Shown piece after piece: positions 7,712 to 16,448 of a stretch of 43,441 nt of DNA. The DNA lies in the NCBI GenBank assembly GCA_036270875.1, contig DATBBR010000128.1, positions 1 through 43,441 of the forward strand. The letters run 5' to 3'. A program made the translations under genes and the position numbers. Each line of letters begins with the position of its first letter. Within the stretch, counting starts at the first letter, position 1. The DNA comes from Acidimicrobiales bacterium (lineage in GTDB: Bacteria > Actinomycetota > Acidimicrobiia > Acidimicrobiales > AC-9). The notes beneath the pieces are model-generated. The model ran no database searches, had not been told where the DNA came from, and saw only the letters and a list, made by a program, of their open reading frames with translations.

Positions 7712-9528
7712 TGCTTGCGGGGCGCGACACGGATGCCCAGCTCGGCCAGCGACCCCGGGTCGAGCGGCTTGGGCGCCCCGGTCATCGGGTCGAGCCCGGA
7801 CTGTGTCTTCGGGTACGCGATGACCTCGCGGATGTTCTCCTGCCCGGCGAGGACTGCGACGAACCGGTCGATCCCCATGGCGAAGCCGCCGTGTGGCGGC
7901 GCCCCGTACCGGAAGGCATCGAGCAGGAACCCGAACCGCGACTCGGCCTGCTCGTCACTGATGCCGAGGGCGGCGAAGATGCGACGCTGCATGTCGCCCC
8001 GGTGGACGCGGATGCTGCCGGACCCCAGCTCCCACCCGTCCAGCACGAGGTCGTAGGCGAGGGAGCGGACGCGCAGCGGGTCCGACTCCAGCAGCGAAAG
8101 ATCCTCCGGGTTCGGCATCGTGAACGGATGATGGGCGGCCTCGGGTCGGCCGTCGTCGCCGACCCCGTCGAACAGCGGGAAGTCGACGATCCACACGTAG
8201 CGGGCCGGGCCCTCCCCGACGGGCGGCCGACCGAGGTAGAGCCGGAGCTGTCCCATCACCGAGCATGCCGGATCATGCTCGTCGGCCACGGCCAGCACCA
8301 GGTCGCCGGGCTCGGCATCCGCGGCGGCGATGATGCCGGCCTCCTCCTTCGCGCTCAGAAACCGCGAGATCGGCGACTCGAGCACCGGGCCCGATCCGCC
8401 ATCGGTACCAGGGACCACCCGGGCCCAGACCAGCCCCTTGGCCCCGAGCCCCTTGGCCCGGTCGACCAGGGCGTCGAGCCGCGACCGGCTGAGCCCGCCC
8501 TGGCCGGGCACCCGGAGCGCCTTCACCGACGGGGCCCGGAGCGCGTTGAGCTCGGTGTTGGCGAGCACGCCGGTGAGATCCACCAGCTCCATGCCAAAGC
8601 GCAGGTCCGGCTTGTCGGTACCGAACCGGTCCATGGACTCGGCCCACGCCATGCGCTCCATCGATGGCCGGGACCGACCGGTGGCCGCGTCGTCGGCTTC
8701 GAGGACGGCCTCGGACACGAACTCGATCACGTCGTCCTGACCCACGAACGAGGCCTCGAGGTCGAGCTGAGTGAACTCGAACTGCCGATCGGCCCGCAGG
8801 TCCTCGTCCCGCATGCAGCGTGCCAGCTGGTAGTAGCGGTCGAACCCACCGACCATGAGGAGCTGCTTGGCGATCTGGGGGCTCTGGGGGAGCACATAGA
8901 ACGAGCCGGGCTGGCGGCGCGAAGGCACGGCGAACTCCCGGGACCCCTCGGGCGTCGGGGTCCACAGCAGCGGAGTCTCCACCTCGGTGAAACCCTGGCG
9001 CTGCATCGCCGCCCGGATGGCGGCGTTGACACGCGCCCGCAGCCGCAGGTTGGCCTGCATCCGATCGCGCCGCAGGTCCACGTACCGATAGCGGAGCCGG
9101 AGCGATTCGTCAGCGTCGATGCGGTCGGTGACCGGGAACGGGGGCGGCTCGGCCGTGGCGAGGATCTCGACCTGGCAGTCACCGACCTCGACCTCACCGG
9201 TCGACAGCGCCGGGTTGACCGTGCCCTCGGGGCGGAGGCGCACGGTGCCAGCCACGGCGACGACGTACTCCGACCGGAGGTCATGGGCGTGGTCGACGAC
9301 ACACTGCACGACTCCGGTGTGGTCACGCAGGTCCACGAAGGCGAGGTGCTCGCCGTGCTCGCGGCGGCTGGCCACCCAGCCACACAGACGCACGGACCGG
9401 CCGGCGTCGGACGCCCGAAGCGTCCCGCAGTAGTCGGACCGCATCCCGACGGCAGCCGGCCCGGGAGGCCGGCCCGAGGAACCAGCCGGCCCGGGAGGCC
9501 GGCCCGAGGAGTCAGCCGGCTCGCTCAC
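7708..9528 (-). CDS. aspS: Aspartate--tRNA ligase
   Basis: 606 residues from GTG 9528, which overlaps the hisS stop (GTGA). The family start is at Met29 (MRSDYCGTLRASD), so 9444 is an alternative. The extra 28 residues contain two copies of SSGRPPGPA encoded by a 30-bp tandem repeat. Domains are an OB-fold anticodon-binding domain (RLCGWVASRREHG...FVDLRDHTGVVQ), a class II catalytic core with motif 2 (RDEDLRADRQFEFTQLD), a GAD insert and motif 3 (GIDRFVAVL). It charges tRNA-Asp in the cytoplasm; in lineages without AsnRS it also charges tRNA-Asn for GatCAB. It sits between hisS and rarA with overlaps on both sides. Confidence 0.96.
   Translation of the reverse strand: MSEPADSSGRPPGPAGSSGRPPGPAAVGMRSDYCGTLRASDAGRSVRLCGWVASRREHGEHLAFVDLRDHTGVVQCVVDHAHDLRSEYVVAVAGTVRLRPEGTVNPALSTGEVEVGDCQVEILATAEPPPFPVTDRIDADESLRLRYRYVDLRRDRMQANLRLRARVNAAIRAAMQRQGFTEVETPLLWTPTPEGSREFAVPSRRQPGSFYVLPQSPQIAKQLLMVGGFDRYYQLARCMRDEDLRADRQFEFTQLDLEASFVGQDDVIEFVSEAVLEADDAATGRSRPSMERMAWAESMDRFGTDKPDLRFGMELVDLTGVLANTELNALRAPSVKALRVPGQGGLSRSRLDALVDRAKGLGAKGLVWARVVPGTDGGSGPVLESPISRFLSAKEEAGIIAAADAEPGDLVLAVADEHDPACSVMGQLRLYLGRPPVGEGPARYVWIVDFPLFDGVGDDGRPEAAHHPFTMPNPEDLSLLESDPLRVRSLAYDLVLDGWELGSGSIRVHRGDMQRRIFAALGISDEQAESRFGFLLDAFRYGAPPHGGFAMGIDRFVAVLAGQENIREVIAYPKTQSGLDPMTGAPKPLDPGSLAELGIRVAPRKQ
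9454..9510 (-). repeat. 30-bp tandem repeat in the aspS N-terminus
   Basis: A 27-base identical core occurs at 9454-9480 and 9484-9510 (period 30). Its centre is CCGGCCCGGGAGGCCGG, an imperfect palindrome. In frame it encodes two SSGRPPGPA units ahead of the conserved AspRS start. The inverse complement of the same 17-mer occurs in the pdxT loop at 22553-22569. Confidence 0.8.
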
Positions 9529-10805
9529 GATCGGGCCCGCTCGAGCGCAGTCTGCACCGCCTTGGCGACCTCGTGGCGGGGCACCTTCTCCTCGTCACGA
9601 TCCGAACGCAACCAGTGCACGGTCACCGTGCCGGCCGCCGCCTCGTCGGGACCGACGATGAGCGCTACCTCGGCCCCCGAGCGATCGGCCGCCTTGAGCT
9701 GGGCTCGGGCCGAGCGTCGATCAAAAGCCCGGTCGACACGAACGCCGGCCGTTCGCAGCTCGTCGGTGAGGTCGCGCGCCGCGCCACCACCAGTGAGGTC
9801 GACCACGAAGGCGTCGAGCGAGGTCGCCGGCGTCGGGAAGGCGCCCTCGGCATCGCAGGCCTGGAGCAGGCGCTCGATTCCGATCCCGAAGCCGATGCCA
9901 GGCGTCGGCGGTCCTCCGAGCGCCTCGACCAGGCCGTCGTAGCGGCCACCACCACCGACGCCGTTCTGCGCCGCCTCGAGCGCCAGGGCCGAGAACTCGA
10001 AGGTCGTGCGGGTGTAGTAGTCGAAGCCGCGCACCAAGCGGTGGTCGATCGAGTAGCTGACGCCGAGGGACTCCAACCCTTCGAGGACCCGGGCGAAATG
10101 TCTCGCGCACGGCTCGCACAGAGAGTCGAGCAGCCGGGGCGCGTTCGCCGTGACCCGCACGCACGCCTCGTCCTTGCAGTCCAGCACCCGCAGCGGGTTG
10201 GCGGCGTAGCGCTCGCCGTGCTCGTCGCACAGCTCGGCCCGGTGCGCCTCCAGGAAGGTGCGGAGCGAATCGATATACGCGGGCCGACAGGCCGCGTCAC
10301 CCATCGAGTTGAGCTTCAGGTCGATACGGGTCAGGCCCAGGCCGGTGAAGAATCGGGACGCCAGGGTCACGACCTCGACGTCGAGATCGGGATCCTCGGT
10401 GCCAAGCGCTTCCACCCCGAGCTGGTGGTGCTGGCGGTACCTCCCCGCCTGGGGACGCTCGTAGCGAAACGCCGGCGTGACGTACCACGCCTTCCACACC
10501 ACGGGCGGCCGGAGCTGGACGAACGCCCGCACGATGGAGGCGGTCCCCTCGGGTCGAAGAGCGAGGTGACGGTCGCCCTTGTCCCGAAATTCGTACATTT
10601 CCTTGCCCACCACGTCGGTGCCCTCTCCCATCCCGCGCACGAAGACCCCCACCTCCTCGAACATGGGACTCAGCACCAGCCCGTAGCCCGCTCGCTCTAC
10701 AAGACGGGCGAAGGCCACGACGAGGGCCTCCCATCGTGAGGAGTCGGGAGCCAGGACATCGCGGGTCCCGGCGGGTGCCTGGAAGGCTTGACGCTGCTGG
10801 GGCAC
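9525..10805 (-). CDS. hisS: Histidine--tRNA ligase
   Basis: 426 residues, GTG start. Class II synthetase signatures are present: PAGTRDVLAPDS at the N-terminus, motif 2 region (FRYERPQAGRYRQHHQLGVEALG), the histidine-A motif RGFDYYTRTTFEF, GGGGRYDGLVEALGG and motif 3 (GIGFGIGIERLL). A C-terminal anticodon-binding domain lies at about 325-420. It charges tRNA-His. TAGTCT (10819-10814) ends 8 bases before the GTG and there is no good ribosome binding site, so the mRNA may be leaderless. It is probably the first gene of a hisS-aspS-rarA operon joined by 4-base overlaps. Confidence 0.96.
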   Translation of the reverse strand: MPQQRQAFQAPAGTRDVLAPDSSRWEALVVAFARLVERAGYGLVLSPMFEEVGVFVRGMGEGTDVVGKEMYEFRDKGDRHLALRPEGTASIVRAFVQLRPPVVWKAWYVTPAFRYERPQAGRYRQHHQLGVEALGTEDPDLDVEVVTLASRFFTGLGLTRIDLKLNSMGDAACRPAYIDSLRTFLEAHRAELCDEHGERYAANPLRVLDCKDEACVRVTANAPRLLDSLCEPCARHFARVLEGLESLGVSYSIDHRLVRGFDYYTRTTFEFSALALEAAQNGVGGGGRYDGLVEALGGPPTPGIGFGIGIERLLQACDAEGAFPTPATSLDAFVVDLTGGGAARDLTDELRTAGVRVDRAFDRRSARAQLKAADRSGAEVALIVGPDEAAAGTVTVHWLRSDRDEEKVPRHEVAKAVQTALERARS

Positions 10806-10813
10806 GACTTCTC

Positions 10814-10819
10814 AGACTA
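10814..10819 (-). promoter_or_regulatory. -10 box for hisS (leaderless candidate)
   Basis: TAGTCT on the minus strand fits TANNNT and ends 8 bases before the hisS GTG, placing transcription start at or next to the start codon. No clear -35 is visible. Confidence 0.4.
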
Positions 10820-10827
10820 GTGAGGCC

Positions 10828-13047
10828 TCAGGCGCCCTTGCCTGGGAGTATGCGGTAGGCGTCATAGACGCTGTCGAGGCGCTTGATGGTCCCGATCACC
10901 GAGTCGAGGTGGCTCGGGTCGGCCAGCTCGAACTCGAAGCGCATCCGGCTCACCCGGTCGGCCGCCGTGTGGCTGGAGCTGGCGAGGATGTTGATGTGGT
11001 GCTCGGCCAGGACCTTGGCCACGTCGGCGAGCAGGCGGGCCCGGTCCAGCGCCTTCACCTCGATCGACGCCACGAAGACCCCCGTCGCGTCGCGGTCCCA
11101 CTCCACCTCGATGAGCCGCTCGCCGGTCTGCGACGACAGCGACATGGCGTTGGCGCAGTCGCCACGATGGACCGAGACCCCACGGCCCCGGGTGATGAAG
11201 CCGAGGATCACGTCGCCCGGGACCGGCGTGCAGCACCGAGACAGACGGATCATCACGTCGTCCAGGCCCTCGACGTACACCCCGGTCGACTGCCGCCGGC
11301 TCGGACGCCGCGGCGGGCGCGCCGTCGTCGGCAGCTGCTCGTCGTGGCCCCCGCCCCGAAGCTGGCGGGACAGGCGCTGGGCAACCGAGATGGCCGATAC
11401 GTGGCCCTCGCCGATAGCCGCGTGCAGCGCGTCCAGGTCGGCGTAGTTCATCGACTCCGCCAAGGTGCTGATCGAGGCCGAGGCGGCGAGCTTCTGCACC
11501 GGCAGGCCCTCCCGCCGGAGCGCCTTGACGAGGTCGTCCTTGCCCGTCTCGATGGCGTCCTCCCGCCGCTCACGGCTGAACCACTGGCGGATCTTGTTGC
11601 GGGCGCGGGGCGTCACGACGAGCTTGAGCCAGTCGCGAGACGGTCCCGCGGTGGGCACCTTCGAGGTGAAGATCTCGACCGTGTCGCCCGAGTGGAGGGC
11701 GGAGTCCAGCGGGATCAGCCGCCCGTTGACCCGGGCCCCGATGCAGCGGTGCCCGACCTCGGTGTGGATGGCGTAGGCGAAGTCGATTGGTGTGGCCGCC
11801 GTGGGCAGCGTGAGGACCTTGCCCTTCGGGGTGAAGACGTAGACCTCGTCCTGGTCCAGGTCGAGCTTGAGCGTCTCGAGGAACTCGGTGGGATCCGGGG
11901 TGTCCCGCTGCCAATCGACGATGCGCTGGAGCCAGGCGATCTCAGCGGGCGACGAGCGTTCCTTGTAGCCCCAGTGGGCGGCGATGCCGTACTCGGCTCG
12001 GTTGTGCATCTCCCGGGTGCGGATCTGGACCTCGAGGGGCTTGCCCATCGCTCCCACGACCGTGGTGTGCAGCGACTGGTAGAGGTTGAACTTCGGCGTG
12101 TTGATGTAGTCCTTGAACCGCCCCGGCACCGGGCTCCAGATGGCGTGGATGGCACCCAGCGCCGCCCAGCAGTCCTTCTCGGAGTCGACGAGGACCCGGA
12201 TGCCCACGAGGTCGTAGATGTCGTCGAACTCCTTGCCCTTGACGACCATCTTCTCGTAGATGCTCCAGAGGTGCTTGGGTCGACCCGTGACCTCGGTCTT
12301 GATGGCCACCTCCTGGAGGCGCTCCCGGACCGACTCCAGCACCTGGGCCAGGTAGATGTCCCGCTCCGGCGACCGGGTGGCGACCATCTGCTCGATCTCG
12401 GCGTAGCGCTTGGGGTGAAGTGTGGCGAAGGCCAGGTCCTCTAGCTGCCACCGGATCTCCTGGATGCCGAGGCGGTGCGCCAGCGGCGCATAGATGTCGA
12501 GCGTCTCCTGGGCCGTCCGGCGCTGCTTCCACGCCGGCATGCTGGCGATGGTCCGCATGTTGTGCAGGCGGTCGCCCAGCTTGATGATCAGGACCCGCCA
12601 GTCCTTGGCCATCGCCACCAGCATCTTGCGCATGGTGGCGGCCTGCTGCGCCTCCCTCGAGTCGAACCGCAGCCGGTCGAGCTTGGTGACACCGTCGACG
12701 ATGGCCGCCACCACGGGGCCAAAGTCCTCCGACACCGAGTCGAGCGACAACCCCGTGTCCTCCACGGCGTCATGGAGGAGGGCCGCGGCGATGGTGACGT
12801 CGTCCAGGCCCAGGTCGGCGACGACGGTCGCCACGGCGAGCGGGTGGTTGATGTAGGGCTCGCCGGAGTTGCGAACCTGGTCGACGTGGGCCCGCTCCGC
12901 GACCCCGTAGGCCCGCACGATGAGCGAGGGCGAGGCCTTGGGATGCCGGGCCCGGAAGGCCTTGACCAAGGGTGTCACCGCCGGCGTGGGCGCGGACGTC
13001 TGCCGATGCCAGGGCAACAGGGCCCGATCGACGCCCACCATGCGCAT
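10828..13047 (-). CDS. relA: Bifunctional (p)ppGpp synthetase/hydrolase (RSH family)
   Basis: 739 residues from ATG 13047; GTG 13050 and ATG 13041 are adjacent alternatives, and GAGGG lies 7-10 bases upstream. Domain order is HD hydrolase (YINHPLAVA, LLHDAVEDTG), synthetase (RFKDYINTPKFNLYQSLHT, EVQIRTREMHNRAEYG), TGS (YVFTPKGKVLTLP), a helical/zinc-finger region (CCTPVPGD) and a C-terminal ACT domain. The HD metal-binding residues and the synthetase motif are both intact, so both making and breaking the stringent-response alarmone is expected. Position between secF and hisS matches Actinomycetota. A TACCGT box at 13111-13106 may be its -10. Confidence 0.95.
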   Translation of the reverse strand: MRMVGVDRALLPWHRQTSAPTPAVTPLVKAFRARHPKASPSLIVRAYGVAERAHVDQVRNSGEPYINHPLAVATVVADLGLDDVTIAAALLHDAVEDTGLSLDSVSEDFGPVVAAIVDGVTKLDRLRFDSREAQQAATMRKMLVAMAKDWRVLIIKLGDRLHNMRTIASMPAWKQRRTAQETLDIYAPLAHRLGIQEIRWQLEDLAFATLHPKRYAEIEQMVATRSPERDIYLAQVLESVRERLQEVAIKTEVTGRPKHLWSIYEKMVVKGKEFDDIYDLVGIRVLVDSEKDCWAALGAIHAIWSPVPGRFKDYINTPKFNLYQSLHTTVVGAMGKPLEVQIRTREMHNRAEYGIAAHWGYKERSSPAEIAWLQRIVDWQRDTPDPTEFLETLKLDLDQDEVYVFTPKGKVLTLPTAATPIDFAYAIHTEVGHRCIGARVNGRLIPLDSALHSGDTVEIFTSKVPTAGPSRDWLKLVVTPRARNKIRQWFSRERREDAIETGKDDLVKALRREGLPVQKLAASASISTLAESMNYADLDALHAAIGEGHVSAISVAQRLSRQLRGGGHDEQLPTTARPPRRPSRRQSTGVYVEGLDDVMIRLSRCCTPVPGDVILGFITRGRGVSVHRGDCANAMSLSSQTGERLIEVEWDRDATGVFVASIEVKALDRARLLADVAKVLAEHHINILASSSHTAADRVSRMRFEFELADPSHLDSVIGTIKRLDSVYDAYRILPGKGA

Positions 13048-13182
13048 CACGATCCGACCCTCACGTCGCGACCCTGATCGGGGATAGACCAAGCTCCACT
13101 CTTCTACGGTAGTCGTCGGGGCGGCGTGAGGGCACCATCCCGCCCCAACAGGCTGTGTTGTCGAGCCGCTGCCGCGGAGTGT

Positions 13183-14478
13183 CTATCGCCGTTTGCCCTT
13201 CTTTCGAGGGCGAGGCGACGAGCGGCGACCCGACGGACGCCCCCTGGTCGAGCTCGGTCGGGGCCGACCGGTGGGCGCGGGTCCTTGGCCGGCACCGTCT
13301 GTCGATTCCGCTGCCACACCGTCCTCGCCGGGCCTCCCGCCATCGCCAGTGACGGCGGCGCCGTCCGCTTCCGCGTGCCCGGCGCGACCGCCCCGTCCGG
13401 CCCCAGACCCGGCTCGCACCAGGGCCCCCGGTTGGCTGCCGCCCCCCCGAGCGGCGGCCGCCGCCGCCGGCGTGAGCAGCGTCATGGCCTCGCCCCGTGC
13501 GCTCAGCCGCTGTCGGATCGTGGCGTAGCGACCCTCGCGCTCCTTCATCATGGCGAGCAACGGGGAGGCGATGAAGATCGAGGAGTAGGCCCCGCTGGCC
13601 AGGCCGATGAACAGGGCCAGGCCGAACTCCTGCAGGGGCTTGGCCCCGAGGAACTGGGCCCCGATCACGAGGATCGACAGGATGGGCAGCAGGGCCACGA
13701 ACGACGTGTTGATCGAGCGCATCAGCGTCTGGTTCATGGAGAGGTTGACCACGTCGCTGTACGTGAGCCGACCCGTCGACGCCAATCCCTTCGTGTTCTC
13801 CTGGACGCGGTCGAACACCACGATGGTGTCGTACAGCGAGTACCCAAGGATGGTGAGGAACGCCACCACCGTGGCCGGGGTGACCTGCAACCCCGACAAG
13901 GAGTAGATCCCGGCGGTCACGAGGATGTCGTGGATGACCGCCACGATGGCCGCCACCGCCATCTTCCACTCGAAGCGCAGCGTGATGTAGAAGGCGATGG
14001 CCAGGAAGAAGGCCAAGAGCGCGTACTCGGCCTTGGTCGTGATCTCGTGGCCCCACGTCGGGCCCACGTCGTTGATGCTGACCTGGGACGGCTGCACGTG
14101 GGCCACCGACGCCAGCTTGTTGGTGACGGCCTGCTTCACCTGGGCCTGGTGGGCGGCTGAGCCCGAGTTGACGTTGGCCTCCACATCGAGCGTCTTCCCG
14201 CCGAGCACCGTGATGGTGGGATCGGGCACTCCCACCGAGCCCACGGCCGAACGGGCCTGGCTCACGCTGACGTTGGGCGCCACCACCTGCCAGGACGTGC
14301 CGCCCTTGAACTCGATGCCGAAGTTGAGGCCCTTCACGCCGAGCGAGACGGACCCCACGATGATCACCACGGCCGACAGCAGGAACCAGCGCCACCGCTT
14401 GCCGACGAAGTCGAAGGCGGTCTCGCCCCGGTACAGGCGCGACCACAGGCCGCGCAGCCCGCCCCTCCCCTCGCTCAC
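13183..14478 (-). CDS. secF: Protein-export membrane protein SecF
   Basis: 431 residues from GTG 14478, which overlaps the secD stop (GTGA); a longer frame upstream lies inside secD and is rejected. Six membrane helices are evident. The SecD/SecF signature is present in the first periplasmic segment (GLNFGIEFKGGTSWQ), with further family motifs (VGPTWGHEITTKAEYA, YSLYDTIVVFDRVQEN, SMNQTLMRSINTS). The C-terminal tail (about 335-431) is a long Gly/Ala/Arg-rich cytoplasmic extension ending in RKKGKRR, unusual in length. With SecD it uses the proton gradient to aid late steps of Sec export. Confidence 0.95.
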   Translation of the reverse strand: MSEGRGGLRGLWSRLYRGETAFDFVGKRWRWFLLSAVVIIVGSVSLGVKGLNFGIEFKGGTSWQVVAPNVSVSQARSAVGSVGVPDPTITVLGGKTLDVEANVNSGSAAHQAQVKQAVTNKLASVAHVQPSQVSINDVGPTWGHEITTKAEYALLAFFLAIAFYITLRFEWKMAVAAIVAVIHDILVTAGIYSLSGLQVTPATVVAFLTILGYSLYDTIVVFDRVQENTKGLASTGRLTYSDVVNLSMNQTLMRSINTSFVALLPILSILVIGAQFLGAKPLQEFGLALFIGLASGAYSSIFIASPLLAMMKEREGRYATIRQRLSARGEAMTLLTPAAAAAARGGGSQPGALVRAGSGAGRGGRAGHAEADGAAVTGDGGRPGEDGVAAESTDGAGQGPAPTGRPRPSSTRGRPSGRRSSPRPRKKGKRR

Positions 14479-15947
14479 GCCGGAGTCCTCGCCGGAGGCC
14501 GGGCGGGGGCGCCATCGGCCTTGGGCGCAGGCGTTGACGCCAGACCGCTGGCCACGCCCAGCCACCGGGCCTCGGTGAAGAACCGGTTGCGGCCGACCAT
14601 GACAACCATGGGCCGGGTGAAGGTGAACGTGATGATGACGTCGAGCAGGGTGGACAGGCCCAGGTAGAAGGCGAAGCCGCGGACGGCGCCGACGCTCAGC
14701 CAGTAGAGGATGGCGGCACCGATGAACGACACCGCGTCGGCCGCCAGTACGGTGCGGAAGGCGGAGCGGAAGCCCCTGTCCACCGACGACCGGATCGTCT
14801 TGCCCGACCGTATCTCGTCCTTCAATCGCTCGAAGTAGACGACGTAGGAGTCGACCGTGATGCCGATGGACACGATGATGCCGATCACGCCTGACAGGTC
14901 GAGGGCGAGGCCGTTGCTGTGGCCCAGGTATGACACGATCGCCCAGAGCAGTGCGGCGGTGAGGCCCAGTCCCGCGACCACGATCATCCCGAGGGCCCGG
15001 TAGTAGGCGATCATGTACAGCATCACCAGGCCCAGCCCCACGAGACCGGCCACCAACCCGGCGTGCAGCGAGTCATGGCCCAGGGTGGGCGACACGGTGG
15101 TGACGGTCTGCTGGTTGAGCTGGACCGGCAGGGCGCCGTAGCGCAGGATCAGGGCCAGGTTCTTGGCCGACGACTCGTTGAAGCTCCCGGTGATCTGGCC
15201 CTGGCCGCCGAAGCTCTGGGCGTTGATCGTCGGCGCCGACTGAACGGTCCCGTCGAGCTCGATGGCCACCTGCTTCTGGTAGTTCTGCTGGGCGAGCTGG
15301 TCGAACTTCGGCGATCCCGAGCTGGTCAGGGTGAAGTTGACCTGCCACCCGCCGCCGTTCTGGGGCACGGCGGCGCTCGCGCTCTTGATGATGCTCCCGT
15401 TGAGGATGGCCGGGCCGAGGACGTAGCGGGTCGTCGAGTTGATCTGCGGCAACAGGACGTTGCTTTGCGATACGTCGCCGCCCTTGGGCGTGCTGGGCAC
15501 GCTGGCGAGAGTGGGGTCGGCCTGCCCGCCGGCGGCCGACGAGCAGGACGGCGGCCCCGCAGGCGGAGGGGGCTGGCCCGGTGCCGGAGGCGTGAACGGC
15601 GGAGCCGTGCACAGCACCGGGCGGAAGAACAGCTGCGCCGTCTGACCCACGATCTGGATGGCGCGCTGCTGGTCCTTGACGCCCGGAAGCTGGATGATGA
15701 TGTTGTTGCCCTGGCGGGCGATGTTGGGCTCGGCCACGCCGAGGGCGTCCACCCGGTTGCGGATGATCGAGATGGCCTGGTCGAGCTGGTCCTGGGGGAC
15801 CTGATGGGCCGGCTGGTAGACCACCGACACACCGCCCTGGAGGTCCAGCCCCAGAGCCGGCGAGTACCCGAGGCCGATCACGGCCCCCAGTGCCCCCAGG
15901 CACACCAGCACCGTCCCGATGGCCCACACCATCAGGCGCCGTCTCAA
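14475..15947 (-). CDS. secD: Protein translocase subunit SecD
   Basis: 490 residues, TTG start at 15947 with GGGAG 8 bases upstream. An N-terminal helix (about 7-29) is followed by the SecD signature LGLDLQGGVSVVY. The large P1 periplasmic domain contains a Pro/Gly-rich insert (about 120-150, PPPPAGPPS type). Five further C-terminal helices include DLSGVIGIIVSIGITVDSYVVYFERLKDE. It couples to secF by a 4-base overlap and follows yajC on the same strand, giving a yajC-secD-secF operon. Confidence 0.95.
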   Translation of the reverse strand: MRRRLMVWAIGTVLVCLGALGAVIGLGYSPALGLDLQGGVSVVYQPAHQVPQDQLDQAISIIRNRVDALGVAEPNIARQGNNIIIQLPGVKDQQRAIQIVGQTAQLFFRPVLCTAPPFTPPAPGQPPPPAGPPSCSSAAGGQADPTLASVPSTPKGGDVSQSNVLLPQINSTTRYVLGPAILNGSIIKSASAAVPQNGGGWQVNFTLTSSGSPKFDQLAQQNYQKQVAIELDGTVQSAPTINAQSFGGQGQITGSFNESSAKNLALILRYGALPVQLNQQTVTTVSPTLGHDSLHAGLVAGLVGLGLVMLYMIAYYRALGMIVVAGLGLTAALLWAIVSYLGHSNGLALDLSGVIGIIVSIGITVDSYVVYFERLKDEIRSGKTIRSSVDRGFRSAFRTVLAADAVSFIGAAILYWLSVGAVRGFAFYLGLSTLLDVIITFTFTRPMVVMVGRNRFFTEARWLGVASGLASTPAPKADGAPARPPARTPA

Positions 15948-15961
15948 CGAAACGCTCCCAT

Positions 15962-16387
15962 CTACCCGGCGATCTCCTCGGGTCCGTTGTCGTCCCGGTG
16001 GCGGCCCGAACCCTGAGCCCGCTCATCGTGGGAGCCTTCGTGACGCTCGTCGTCGACCTCGTTGGTGTCGTCGACCTCGTGGGCGACGTCCGCCGCGTCT
16101 GACTCGTCGGACTCGTCGGACTCGTCGGACTCCGTCGGATGCTCCACCTTGCGGCCCAGCGCCTGGCGCAGCATGGCGATCGTCACGCCGGGAGCCACCT
16201 CGATATAGACGCGGTCCTCCTCGATCGCCTCGACGTGGCCGACGATGCCGCTGACCGTCACGACCTCGTCACCGACGTCGATGGACGAGACCAGGGCCTG
16301 CTGCTGGCGGACGCGTTGCTGCTGGGGGCGAATGAGCAGGACGTACATCAAGATGAGTAGCAGGGGCAGGAAGAGGAGGATTTCCAT
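15962..16387 (-). CDS. yajC: Preprotein translocase subunit YajC
   Basis: 141 residues. An N-terminal helix (LLFLPLLLILMYVLLIRPQQQR) and the YajC core (VSSIDVGDEVVTVSGIVGHVEAIEEDRVYIEVAPGVTI) are clear. The tail (about 90-141) is acidic and includes four ESD units encoded by a 9-bp GACTCGTCG-type microrepeat at about 16101-16134, then HDE-rich sequence. The family is usually about 100 residues, so the tail is an add-on. GGAGG lies 9 bases before the ATG. It is an accessory of the Sec translocon with SecD and SecF. Confidence 0.93.
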   Translation of the reverse strand: MEILLFLPLLLILMYVLLIRPQQQRVRQQQALVSSIDVGDEVVTVSGIVGHVEAIEEDRVYIEVAPGVTIAMLRQALGRKVEHPTESDESDESDESDAADVAHEVDDTNEVDDERHEGSHDERAQGSGRHRDDNGPEEIAG

Positions 16388-16423
16388 GGATTTGGACCTC
16401 CAAGGGGAGCAGTCATCGAGATT

Positions 16424-16446
16424 ACTCCAGGCGGGCTGGCTGGAGT
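16424..16446 (-). terminator. Hairpin just after the tgt stop
   Basis: ACTCCAG (16424-16430) pairs with CTGGAGT (16440-16446) around a 9-base loop, starting 2 bases past the tgt stop on the minus strand. No T-run follows in the minus direction. It could attenuate read-through into yajC or act as an mRNA processing stem. Confidence 0.4.
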
Positions 16447-16448
16447 TT

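Noticed and set aside
7711-9942. 743-codon open frame on the plus strand opposite aspS and hisS
   Set aside because: It is the antisense shadow of two certain synthetase genes; its translation is Arg/Gly/His-rich with no family signal. High GC keeps antisense frames open.
10909-12444. 511-codon plus-strand frame opposite relA
   Set aside because: Antisense shadow of the RSH gene; composition is biased and no domain is seen.
16101-16134. 9-bp microrepeat GACTCGTCG as a regulatory repeat
   Set aside because: It lies in frame in the yajC tail and simply encodes the acidic ESD units.
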